Source of the DNA: Neolentinus lepideus HHB14362 ss-1
Lineage: Eukaryota; Basidiomycota; Agaricomycetes; Gloeophyllales; Gloeophyllaceae
Direction: 5' to 3'
Length of the DNA stretch: 64,000 nucleotides
Assembly: GCA_001632425.1 (NCBI GenBank)
Contig: KV425555.1
Location: forward strand, 82,795 to 146,794
Within the stretch, counting starts at the first letter, position 1; the number at the start of each line of letters is the position of its first letter. The notes below the pieces were generated by a model, which had not been told where the DNA came from, ran no database searches, and worked only from the letters and a program-made list of their open reading frames with translations. The translations under genes were made by a program, and so were the position numbers. Positions 24,679 through 35,267 of the stretch are shown here, in pieces.

Positions 24679-27600
24679 TCAGTCGTCTCCTACATCGTTC
24701 TTCTCATCCTTTCCCTCGGAAACAACATCCGCGTCTTCGTCACTGTCCCTCTCGAGCTTGTTCCGCAAAGTGTTCATCAGCGAGATCTTCGCTTCCTTCT
24801 CCACCTTGCTCTCGCCCTTACTATCTCCGTCTTCGGTATCTCCAGCGACGGCATCGTCTAGCGCTAATTTTGTCTCACCGAGTCTGAGCATATCTTCCTC
24901 GATAGTGCCCTTGGAAATAAGTTTAACAACATCCACATCGCGCTGCTGTCCTATCCGATAAGCCCGGTCCTGAGCCTGGCGATCGTTATGGGGGTTGAAA
25001 TCTTGATCGAACCTGCATTACCGGGGAGGGTGGGGATATGTGTCAATGCAGTCGACAACTGAACATAGTAGAAGGCACTCACATGATAACGACGCTAGCC
25101 GCAGTCAGATTGATACCCATGCCGCCCGCTTTGGTAGAAAGAAGAAAGACGGATATAGACTCATCGTCACTGAACTCATCGACCAGAGCCTGACGAGTGT
25201 CGACAGGTGTTGAACCGGTCAATACTCGGTAGCCGACCTTCTTGTGGTCCAGCACCTTCTGCAGGATATCTAGTACTTGAGTGAACTATTATAAAACACT
25301 TAAATGACGTTCATACGAAAATAATATGTCATGTCTCACCTGAGAAAATACTAAGATGCGGCGTCCTTGGGCTTGGTAGTCTTCTAACAGCCTCAGCAAT
25401 GTTTTAACTTTCCCAGCGTCCAGGTACGTGGTGTCGTCCAGAAGAAACTTCCTTGTAGACTATTCACTAGGTTAAGAAGTGGCACCTTAGACGCTAGAGA
25501 CTGCAGCACATACCTTGTATCGGGCAACGTACGTTTGCACCTCCGCGTCGGACATGTACTCCAGCTCCTCCTTGACCCTGTCAAGCAGTGCTCCTCGTCT
25601 CCTGAAGTCAGGTTCCTTTAGTAGCGTCTTAGCTATCGAAGTCAATAGGTCGTTTGTGAATCGACGACGGAACAGCAACGGATGGGAAGCAGCCTTTCGG
25701 AGATCCATGAGGACGTTGGAGCTATTTTCCAGGTAGTATTTGTCTTTCGTTCGCGCCTTTCCGCGGGTCTTCTGAGCCGTCTCTGGCTCCATAACATCAA
25801 AAATGGTCTTGCGCGAACGTTGCAGTGCATTTCGATATATATTCTTCTGCAACGAGGTCATATCACACCACTCGATGCGCTCAGTCTTCTTTGGTAAATC
25901 ACTCAAGACCTGGGGACTCGCAGTCAGTAAGGAATGTGTCAGAGTTTCGGTTATTTGCACACCTGGTCCTTCCTTCGTCTAAGGACAAAGGGAGTCATCA
26001 TCTTCTTAGCTCTTGACACTCGCTCCTGAGCTAGTAGAGTGACTTTCGTGTCACCCTTAGTCTTAAAGATGGCTCTCAAGTCTCCCATCGCATCAGCAAA
26101 GTGCTCAGGGAGAATGAAGTTCATCAAGGACTGCGAAGAAACCTAAGACACGCATCCATGCGACGAGTAGGATATATGCGTACCACGAGTTCTTGCAAAT
26201 TATTCTGTAAAGGCGTACCGGTGAGGAGAAGGCGCCATTTTGCTCCATACTTCAAAAGGGCCTGATAACGCTGGGAGTAGAAGTTCTTCAGGACATGCCC
26301 TTCGTCAAATATGATCGTCTGCGATAAGTATTAGGAATCAAGTTCGATTGCAGTACAAGACGAGATCTCACCTCCCACTCGATCCTTCGGAAGAACTTGC
26401 GATCTTTATCGTCTCCTTGAGCGAGATTGTAGGTTGTGATCAAGACCTCCCATCCATCGTCTTCCTTCTTTCGCATAGTATCAGTAAGTGTTCTCCGAAG
26501 TTCCGGTCGTTCTTCCTTGCCCGCGTAATAAGTCTGAACGGATATAGAGGGCGCGAATCGTGCAAATTCACGGCACCAGTTCTCTAGAGTTGATGACCTA
26601 GATACCAATAATCAACCATGGGAGCCATCTGGTGATCTATCACAACGTACGGCACAATGATGAGGTGAGGGCCTTTACTGCCTTGTTCCTTCAAGTAGGC
26701 AAAGAAGCTAATGACTTGGATAGTCTTTCCAAGGCCTAATACAACGTTAAGTGCGATTGCTGCCAATAAAACAACATACACGAACTTACCCATCTCATCC
26801 GCCAAAATGCAACTTAATTGCTTACGATATAGCAGAGACAACCAGTTTACACCAAGCAATTGATATTCCTTCAGCTGAACCCCTTCAGCGATAAGCGAAG
26901 GTTGCTTTGTGAGAAATGGCCCAGTCTTCTTCGATGTTGTAGGCGCAAATGAACGAAGACTCAGCGCCCCATCCTCGACGACGTCGTCTCCTAGAGGTAG
27001 GACAGAAGAATCCCGTGACGGAACTGTCGATCCTTCTCTTTCCTTGCCTTTGCCAGAAGGTCCAGACCAGGATGCTATGGCAGCTTTGAGCTGCGCCCCA
27101 ATACGTTCGCAGTCTTCGAGAATGCTATCCACGGCACCGTAACCAGCGAAGATCTGGGTACAATCATCAAACAATCTGGGGCTGATGCCTGCAGGGCCTG
27201 CCTTCTTCTTCCCTTGATTTAACTTAGTCTTCAAGTCAGAAGTGGAGGAGAAGGGCCGTAACTCAATAATCTTGGCAGCCTGCTCTGGCGTACAACCTAG
27301 ACATGACGTTAGTTAATGACACTGCCATGAAGGAAACGCAGACATACCAGTAAGCTCTTGTAGAGCCTCTAGGGCAGCAGTGTTGAAATACTTGAGAGCT
27401 CGTCCAGCGTCTGAAAGATCCTCTGTCGAACGCTTGCCGCGACGCTTAGTGTCAATCTCATTTCCTGAAGCCTCCGAGTCTGATTCTTCTATGACCAGCT
27501 TCTTCGCCCGCTTGGTAGGCCGAGCGCCTATTGCAGGGCTGGCAGGAGACCCGGTGAGATCTAAGGTCTTCTCAGGAGTCTTGACCGCCGACGGAGGAGG

Positions 27601-28699
27601 AGTAGTCTTCTTCAGTGACTTGTCCAGGACTGGACGATTAGCGTAGATGAGCGACTTCTTGGCGCGCTCCTTGACAACTGCTTTCTCGGCCTTAGCAGCT
27701 TCCTCGAGTTCCTTGACCCTTCCAGTGGTGGACGATTGAGACGCCATTCTGACCTTTGGCGACCAATTACTATCTTCAACCAACCGGGTCGCCTCCCTGA
27801 CATCCTTGCCAGCTTCTAGGAATGCGGCACGCACACGGGCGGGTGGGTGTAGAGGCATTGTCATCGTAAAGCGTTTTAACGCATTTTCATCTGCTTCGCT
27901 CAGCGGGACTTCAGACGGTGCGCGCTCTTGTGATCGAGGCGGTGCGCCGCGAACGATACGGTTGTTGCGGCCATTAAGGATGTCGCGCACCTCTGGTAGT
28001 GTATCGTCTGATGAAACCGACTCCTCAACTACAATTTTGCGCTTCTGCCCAGGACGCACAACTTCAGGTGATGAGGGAACGTTGAAGAGGTCAATAGGGT
28101 CGTTCGACGGCGACGCGACGTGTGGCCGCTTCCTCGGTGGTTCCACATCCGCTGAGCCCTCAACCTGAGATATCCCCCGACTACTACCCGAGCCCGGACG
28201 CGAGAATGACGCGTCTGACGCGCCGATAGTGTTGATGAAACCACTTGAGGATGCCAATGGGTCCGAGGATGTTGGCCTGCTCGATGGGCCCCACGGATTG
28301 GACGAACTGTGGCTAGTTCTGTTTGCCACGTCATAGTGACTACCAGCGGGTTGATCATAGCGATAAATGTGATCCGAATGTGGTGGGCTCGAGCTGGGAA
28401 CGAGGACGTTGCCTAGAGCATATGACGGTGAGGTGAAGAACCGCGATTGGACTGTCGCATCTCGCGACTGCGCTGGAGGTGCATCGAGCGTTGGAGGATG
28501 AGCGGTGGCCGCTGGAGGTGTTGAATGGGACGATGGTTGACCGTTGGACTGTAGTTTGTTAGTTTTGCGGAACTTGAGCTGCTGAAGGGCCGCTTTCTAC
28601 GAGTGCAGGAACCGGCGCCGGGGTCAGATCACCACGAAAGATACCTAAAATTCCCTCAATACTAACCCTGTTGGCCTCAGCGTCTGCAGCGACAGACAT
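24679..28699 (-). CDS. FUN30: FUN30/SMARCAD1-type SNF2 chromatin remodelling ATPase
   Basis: Single-subunit SNF2 remodeller that in yeast promotes DNA end resection and heterochromatin silencing. It starts [11 protein letters not shown] at 28699 and ends at 24679. The protein is about 1,100 residues from many exons. The N-terminal third is Ser/Pro-rich and disordered, with a CUE ubiquitin-binding-like segment ([20 protein letters not shown], about 27800-27880). The ATPase shows [16 protein letters not shown], Walker A DEMGLGKT (split by an intron at about 26737-26789), the FUN30-typical DEGH box in [10 protein letters not shown] (about 26290), [21 protein letters not shown], and C-terminal [14 protein letters not shown] and [17 protein letters not shown] in place of DEAH is normal for this subfamily. 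The acidic C terminus ends NDVGDD. Confidence 0.95.
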
Positions 28700-30422
28700 T
28701 CTAAGTCTAATGTATTGCACAGAGAGCACGAGTGTGGTTCAGCAACCCACGTCGAGTCGGCGAGAGTAGGTGATAAGGCAGACACACAAGGACGAACTCT
28801 AAATCACAGCCGTTGGTCGGAGCGTCAAAACTGTGTCACAAGAATGTGGCTGAACACGCTTTATTGAACAATAATATACACATAACAAATACAAAAGGGT
28901 CGAAGCCTGAGTAACATTGACCAACACAGCGATACCAACCAAGTACTCCGTCACACGGCCAGGGCCTGTGGTGTTAAGCATATCATACGGGTGCTTGCGA
29001 AGGCAGGGGACGATGTGGAAAGCTCACCACAGCGTACTCACATAGTGCTTAAAACATAAAGCCCTAACATCATCAAGAGCACGCCACGACATATAGCATA
29101 GATTGCCTGCAAAATCAGCAATCAGAATGGGGTAAGTGTTGCAGCATATATGCATACCATCGAGCCTCTCCATACATAGACCGTCGACTTGAAGTTGGGG
29201 CGTCAAATCTTGACCTAAAATATGATCGTTCATCACGTAGGGAAGAAACCCACGAATGTGTGCCAAACGTGACTTGCCCAGATAAAAGGTGCACTCAACC
29301 ATGGATAAGTATTCTCGCATGCTCCGTCGAGGTTGGCGATGACTCACGACGGTGTAGGAAGAACTAACAGACATAAAGATATCAGTCATATTGCTCCTGG
29401 CATTATACTACAAACCGTAGAACAAATATAACCGTATTCCTGGTGACATATACTCGTGCGCAACGTACTCTTCCCCTCCTCCCATCATCGAATGTTATAC
29501 TTCATTCTGCCTGGCAAAGAGATGCACATGAAGCCACGATATGACGGGCCAGGTAGACGACATGGTCCTCGACAGGCTACACACAATTCCATACACTGGA
29601 AGAATATCTAACAAGTGATGGTCAGTTAGCCGAGAATGCAACGGCCATACACTCGAAATGTTCTTCACAGCTGTTGCGGCCCACGACGAACGTGTGGAGA
29701 AAGAGCCTGAAATGGGTATAGAAAGAGCGGGGGCCAAGCATGGCAAAATGGTCTCCCTGAGGAAATACCAGTAGAATAGGGGTCCTCTACACAATACGTA
29801 GAACGATGGCACCCACAAGGTATAAGAATGGCGCACACCAAGTGTCCTCCGACCTACGAACAAAAACTGTATGTGGCTTGCAAAAGCTTGAGATGCGCTG
29901 GACGAAAGATCCGGCCCGAACAAGGAAAAAGGAAGTAAGCCAAGAGAATCTCGTAGTAGAGTCTCAGCTTCATGATGAGAAGACGCCAGAACAACGCGCT
30001 CGAGTTTTGCACCACGGCTGCCATGCTAATTCAGGCACTGCGCAAGATAGGGATGAGGCATGGTTGGAACCGGAAAATGCCGAGTGACGTGGCAAGGCTC
30101 TTCGACGCAACGGTCGATGATACCGTCTCCCCTTCGGCGTAATCATAACAGAAAGAGCTCAACGGCTGTGCAATATAAAACACGAGACAGTACGAAGCCC
30201 CAGTGCTCAAGAATCGTCGGAACGAAGTCATCATCATTGAAGAGCGTCGATGACAACGATGATAAGGGAGCAGCGAGTGGTTGGAAGGAAAGAAAGGATG
30301 GTGGGAATTTTTAATGGCTGTCGTTCTATAATACCTTGCACAGCCTCTGGCAACTCCCGCAGCACTGCGGTAGTGCGTAAACTGACGCCCGACCCAGCGC
30401 AAGTCCTCTGTCTCCTACCACC
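28700..30422. other. gene-poor interval with minus-strand coding-like debris
   Basis: 1.7 kb between the FUN30 start and the carrier gene. Coding-like minus-strand pieces at about 29024-30310 are listed separately. A TATA-like caatataaaa lies at about 30168-30178 on the plus strand, about 250 bp before the carrier ATG. Confidence 0.4.
29024..30310 (-). pseudogene. unrecognised minus-strand coding-like segments, possibly a degraded gene
   Basis: Not recognised. Several stretches read like protein but in different frames: DDDFVPTILEHWGFVLSRVL (about 30150-30240), GDHFAMLGPRSFYTHFRLFL (about 29700-29760) and GFLPYVMNDHILGQDLTPQL (about 29200-29260). The last is followed by a well-formed intron at 29107-29157 (GTATGC...TTTGCAG) and an exon NLCYMSWRALDDVRALCFK. 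Frames between the pieces are interrupted by stops that I could not remove with plausible introns. It may be a decayed gene, or a gene with splice sites I missed. Confidence 0.25.
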
Positions 30423-31637
30423 ATGTTCTTTCTTGGTATCTCTGATATTCTTGTCCTCGCGTTGTCGTTGGGCATATTGCTCCTTGTCACTGTACCATTA
30501 AGCGGAACACTAGTACGGTTCAGAGCAAACTACAATCCCAAAGGTCTCCAGCTAGATGCAGAAGGAGGCGCACAACCGCACACCGGCCCTCTGGTCACTA
30601 CTTACTTCGGAATGATGATACGGGTCTGGAAGATCGAGGTGCGCTCTCTCGTTATTCCCTCCTAGGCGTGATTCTGACATGCCTTGCAGGGCTGGGCCGG
30701 ATTGTACAAGGGCTCCAGTACGTCCCTCTATGTTCTGTACTGCGGACCTCTGTATATTCAGTGAATTTCTTCTAATACAACAGTGCCAACTTTGATATCA
30801 GCACTAACACTCACCTTGTTCGCCGTTGGTTTCCTCGGAGCGTCTCCATACAGTCCCCGCCGGACGGGATCGTACCATGGTCCGTCGGCGGGCGTTATAC
30901 CTACTTTGGTATACAGTATCTTTGATATGCTCGTTTCTCTACCGTCCGTAATCATCACATACCGGTGAGTGACCTGTTGCAAGGGCAACAAGCGGGCGGT
31001 TTAAATCTCTTTTCTCGTGCAGCTCTGTCACTACACCACACAAACTTCCATGGTTCCAGCCCATGCATTCCCTGCGTGTCCTCCTCACTCCGACAGAACG
31101 ACGCAAACCGTGGATTCTGTATCTTACTCCAGGACTTCTCCTCACACAAGCCGTCCATATCACTTACGTTGTGGTTTGTTTGCGCCCTGTGGGACGATGG
31201 ATCCTACCGCGACCGGAAGGCTCGGCTATCCCAGAGTTCTCCGTCTGGAGATTGGCGCTGTATTTCGTGACTGTACTCCTTAGCGCGGGCATTTTGACCC
31301 CGCTCGAAGTTATCGCAACAAGATTAGCCATTCAACGTAATCATGCATCACCAGAATTCAACTCCGTATCCCAGGAAGAGGAAGGGGACGCCGAAGAAGT
31401 CGCGGAGTATGCTGGTGCAGAGGAAGATGTTATCGGGTAAGTCCGGATCGTCTGTATCGAGTACTTTGTATGCAGCTGAAGGGACACCGGCTTCGTAGAC
31501 TTCGCAGCGAAAAAGATCCTTATATGGGTATGGTCGATTGCGCAAAACGCATTGTAGACGAAGAAGGGTGGAGGACCTTGTATCGCGCTTGGTGGTTGAC
31601 CTTCTTGGGCGGCCTTGCGGCAGCTGGCTCTCGTTAG
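30423..31637 (+). CDS. Mitochondrial carrier (SLC25)-like membrane protein
   Basis: Divergent member of the mitochondrial carrier superfamily, substrate unknown. Exons 30423-30638, 30690-30717, 30784-30964, 31023-31436 and 31499-31637 sum to 978 nt (325 residues). The start MFFLGISDILVLALSL opens a hydrophobic helix. Carrier-type matrix-helix motifs recur: IEGWAGLYKGS formed at the first exon joint, and DEEGWRTLYRAWW near the end. The signature PLEVIATRL stands where classical carriers have Px[DE]xx[KR], with Ala replacing the Lys/Arg. Between the last two helices lies an acidic loop (SQEEEGDAEEVAEYAGAEED). The family assignment is fair; transport function is inferred and the altered signature leaves it open. 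Confidence 0.7.
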
Positions 31638-33585
31638 AATCGGCCTCAATGTCTCAGCATCATTGTCTGAGATTTATCTGGATGTATCTCCGCTTCCATG
31701 TAGTAATTTCACATCCGTGGACACTCAAGCTCCTGTAATTGGTGCAAAACTTCTGTGCTATCCTTTTGGGTTTACTAACAAATGACGACTATGTGGCATC
31801 GAAATAGGATATCAGCGTTGTTGCTTTAAATTTGATTAAATGGAATGAACTCTTCTATGTCTCCTTACTCCAAGTTTCGGATAAGATTTGGAAGACATTG
31901 TTAATGGTTACTGAAATAGAGGGGAATGCGTGCACCGATAATATGAGACAGTCGACAAAAGGCAGGCATCGACGCTGTGCCAATATGAATAAGTACCCCC
32001 CGGGAGGTTACGAGGTGGCAGAGCCTGAGGTTAATCTGCCACGTCAAGCAAACATCTTGAGGTTAGATAGTACACGAAATTTGTTGTCCTTTCGAGACAT
32101 GCTTGGAGTATTGTTGTACTCTTGTCCGGGATACATCTTGAACGTAGGGATTCGGGCCCGCATTAACCATATTCACGGCTATCAAGTCTTCTGGAGGGTT
32201 GCAAAGAGCGACCGATATATTCCTGGAGGGGAGCCGCGTATGGCTAGAAACCACTGACTATGCCTTCGTCAGGAAGGGCTAGGAAACAAGATGGTCAACA
32301 ACGCCCTTGCTTCGTAGCGACTTCTAGTGGTAATCAGGAACATGAACGTGTTAGGTACATTCTAAACATGGACCCATCAGAACCCACCATGCAGAAGTTG
32401 ATCGCGCAGCGTTCTGACGATTCGCAGCTCAATCTAATGAAGGAGCGGATAACAGCATATTATTGGATCGAAGTATACCCCAATTAATATTATCGATAAC
32501 ACTGATATCAATAAGCAGTTGTCGTTGACGGAGAGCGAAGGAGAGTGGCGTTTATTCCAAAATTTGCTTCTGTTTTCCTTGCGAATCGCAGCCCTGTCGT
32601 GGAGTTCCAACTCCTCTCATATATGATTACACAAGGAGTCGTTATCAACCGATGAATGAATCTCAGCGAAAGTACTAAGATAAGAATCCAGAGTTTGCGA
32701 CTTAGACTAACCTGTGACATCTCGAAGATAATCCGGGGTAGATAATCTCCACCCAATCGATTTGGCACTCTTTATGCCGATAGGAATAAAGAAATAAGCC
32801 ATATTGGAGAGTCCATGGACTATCCGGCCGGTATCGGTATCTACTGAGGCATAAGAAATCGCTCTATGAAGCTTGAATATTCATATTACTCAGTGCCTCT
32901 ATTTCGGGGCACGGCGAGATTCCCGGGTGCGGGAGTCCGTTAGAAATGTCCTTTTTGCAGAGGTATGGTGAGAGGGACGAGCCATCAAAGACCGTGAAGT
33001 CTGATTACATGAGATACATAGACGCACCAGCGTTGTCCTGTTCAGACCTCTCAGCATAGCCAACACAGTGCATTCGACACCAGAACAGTGGGAGCAAGGG
33101 ATGAGTGTGCTTACTGCAGAATATTGGTGAAATTTACGATGTTTAATTTTGTCCCCCGTCCGGAAAACGCTGGTAGATAAGACGTACGAAAGGAGGAGGG
33201 CTGAAGGCAACCGCGCTGGCCCTATCTTGTCCTGATCTTATCCATATGCAGTTATCGGAGTTACCTGCAACTGTGGTAACGTATGTACCTGGAAGACAAT
33301 TGACTGGCATGCGAATGTATTCCGGACAGGACCAGTCTCCGATTGCCACATTACTGAGAGTGTTGCCATAACGAATCTCCTTTAGGTCGTAGGATACCAT
33401 CGGGCGTGGCTGGACTGCGAATGTGAGTGACAGTATCGTCGAAATGTCGCTGGATGCGACTTCCCACACCTGAACCTGCCTGTTGTGGGTCGTATCGTAG
33501 CTGACTCAGCCTGCCTCGTTCGTAGCGCAGAAATTCGCTTCTTGAAAAAGCAGAATCTGCGTTTAGAACTGAATCACCCTACTGT
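31638..33585. other. gene-poor interval left of the inverted-repeat element
   Basis: About 1.9 kb. The only protein-like sequence I see is the minus-strand relic at about 33270-33480. No RNA gene or conserved domain was recognised. Confidence 0.4.
33270..33510 (-). pseudogene. orphan coding fragment, F-box/beta-propeller-like (tentative)
   Basis: A minus-strand frame reads RYDTTHNRQVQVWEVASSD, then SLTFAVQPRPMVSYDLKEIR and CPEYIRMPVNCLPG, followed by a plausible donor GTACAT. The Q-V-W-E-V pattern resembles the propeller-like C-terminal part of Agaricomycete F-box proteins, but that is from memory and not certain. No start or complete gene is visible. It lies just left of the inverted-repeat element, and a second coding-like fragment lies just right of it. 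Confidence 0.3.
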
Positions 33586-33683
33586 CAGTGGGTGACTTCC
33601 CGTAACGTTAAATCCCTAAATCCCTATTCCGTAGAATGTGCCAGCGGTTTCGCGAAATGATTTAGAGATGCCAAATAGGGATG

Positions 33684-34033
33684 NNNNNNNNNNNNNNNNN
33701 NNNNNNNNNNNNNNNNNNNNNNNNNNNNNNNNNNNNNNNNNNNNNNNNNNNNNNNNNNNNNNNNNNNNNNNNNNNNNNNNNNNNNNNNNNNNNNNNNNNN
33801 NNNNNNNNNNNNNNNNNNNNNNNNNNNNNNNNNNNNNNNNNNNNNNNNNNNNNNNNNNNNNNNNNNNNNNNNNNNNNNNNNNNNNNNNNNNNNNNNNNNN
33901 NNNNNNNNNNNNNNNNNNNNNNNNNNNNNNNNNNNNNNNNNNNNNNNNNNNNNNNNNNNNNNNNNNNNNNNNNNNNNNNNNNNNNNNNNNNNNNNNNNNN
34001 NNNNNNNNNNNNNNNNNNNNNNNNNNNNNNNNN
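33684..34033. other. assembly gap (run of N)
   Basis: 350 undetermined bases. The gap lies inside the inverted-repeat element, which is consistent with collapse of a repeated sequence during assembly. Confidence 0.99.
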
Positions 34034-34149
34034 GGAAGATACACCAATACCCTGTCCTGATGTGTCTATGGCGGGAAATTCGCCTCGCTCACTGGACGGA
34101 AGAGGATAGCGGAGTTCAGAACCGGAGATCTGTGGACCGATTTATCTGC

Positions 34150-34218
34150 TTTAGCGTCGTTTCGAAGGATTTAGCGTCGTTTCGGAGGATACAGACGGGG
34201 GTAGACCCCTCTGTATCC
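34150..34218. repeat. 20-bp tandem pair followed by a hairpin
   Basis: Two adjacent copies of tttagcgtcgtttcgaagga (34150-34169 and 34170-34189) differ by one base. The second copy runs into a hairpin at 34187-34218, whose arms ggatacagacgggg and cccctctgtatcc pair with one mismatch around a short loop. Confidence 0.75.
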
Positions 34219-34358
34219 AAGCTGGTTTACGGAGGCTCGCAGGTTAGCAACGGACAGGGCAACTTCGCCGGGGTCCCAGCGGCATCTCGGCAGATGCGAT
34301 TTTAAAGCCCAAATTTTAGGGAAAATACGGATTTAACGTTACGGGAAGTCATCCAGTG

Positions 34359-34576
34359 TCACGGAGCTGACCTGGAAGCGCGTCATCCAGAGGGAATTGA
34401 GGATTGCGTAACACAACTGCGCCCTCTTCAATAGGCAGAATCGTACCAAGCGCTAGATGGATGGCGTGGTTGCCTGTCGTGAAGCTTTGAAGACCCAGGC
34501 TACCTGTGACCCACGATGAAGACGCCCCTCTATAAGGAGCTACAAAGCGGGAGAGGTCGGTGCCTTTTTTACTCAA
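34359..34576 (-). pseudogene. coding-like fragment right of the inverted-repeat element
   Basis: Minus-strand open stretch reading KGTDLSRFVAPYRGASSS and later AIHLALGTILPIEEGAVVLR, ending ALPG just before a possible donor GTCAGC at about 34372. Not recognised. Its orientation matches the fragment at 33270-33510 on the other side of the element, so both could be exons or halves of one gene. Confidence 0.25.
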
Positions 34577-35267
34577 GTGTCAGAACCCGAGGTATGCAAT
34601 CTTCGGACAGTATGTTTCTCAAGTCCTCATGGAACATTCACTGCCGTAACGAATGTGCACAAGATCTCGAAATATCCCTAGCGTAATGTGCTGTTCGATC
34701 TAACACTTCCTCGGAACCATCCTTGATGAAAGCATCACTAGCCAGTCAGGACACTGCGCTAAGATACCGGTTCGAGGCCTGCTTACTCGCATCCGAGTCA
34801 TCACGTCAGCCCCGCATTCGTCGAGTCGATACCCCCAATGCTCAAATGCAGTCTCTCGGAACCCTAGGCAGGTCCATGTACTTTTACAGTATACAAATGA
34901 TTCCTGCAATCTATCTTCTCATGTTCCTTGCGCTTGAGACTGACGTTTACCTTCCCGAAGCACGGTCCTATCAGTGTTTTGCATGGAGAAGATACCTAAT
35001 GGGAGGTGACACCGATTGTCCCATCTTCACCGGGTCTCACGATGCCACATACTGGACGATACTGCCTGACGAGGTATATCTCCCGATGTTGGGAAGTGGC
35101 TCGGTATTATTCACTGCTACGCACATACGGCCCTGAACCATGTCCTTCAAACTTTCGATCAAAATTTGCCTCTGGGCTTCACTTTTTACGGTGGTGTCAT
35201 TCTATCCAACCCATACATATATATCTTGCATTCTCATACCATTGTAGCTCCCACAGCATCTTGAAAT
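34577..35267. other. no gene recognised
   Basis: About 0.7 kb upstream of the Zn2Cys6 gene at 35268. Short open frames occur on both strands without conserved motifs. Confidence 0.4.

Larger units (their letters stand above)
33586..34358. mobile_element. terminal-inverted-repeat DNA element (non-autonomous), with assembly gap inside
   Basis: The left end CAGTGGGTGACTTCCCGTAA (continuing CGTTAAATCC, 33586-33615) matches the reverse complement of the right end (34329-34358) at all but two of 30 positions. The matching core is tgacttcccgtaacgttaaatcc. The element is about 773 bp including 350 Ns and holds no open frame of its own, so it looks like a MITE or a shortened DNA transposon. I see no clear target-site duplication, so one end may have been altered. 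Internal features are a 20-bp tandem pair (34150-34189) and a hairpin (34187-34218). Confidence 0.7.

Noticed and set aside
33616..34109. open frames of about 140 residues across the gap
   Set aside because: They consist almost entirely of undetermined bases.
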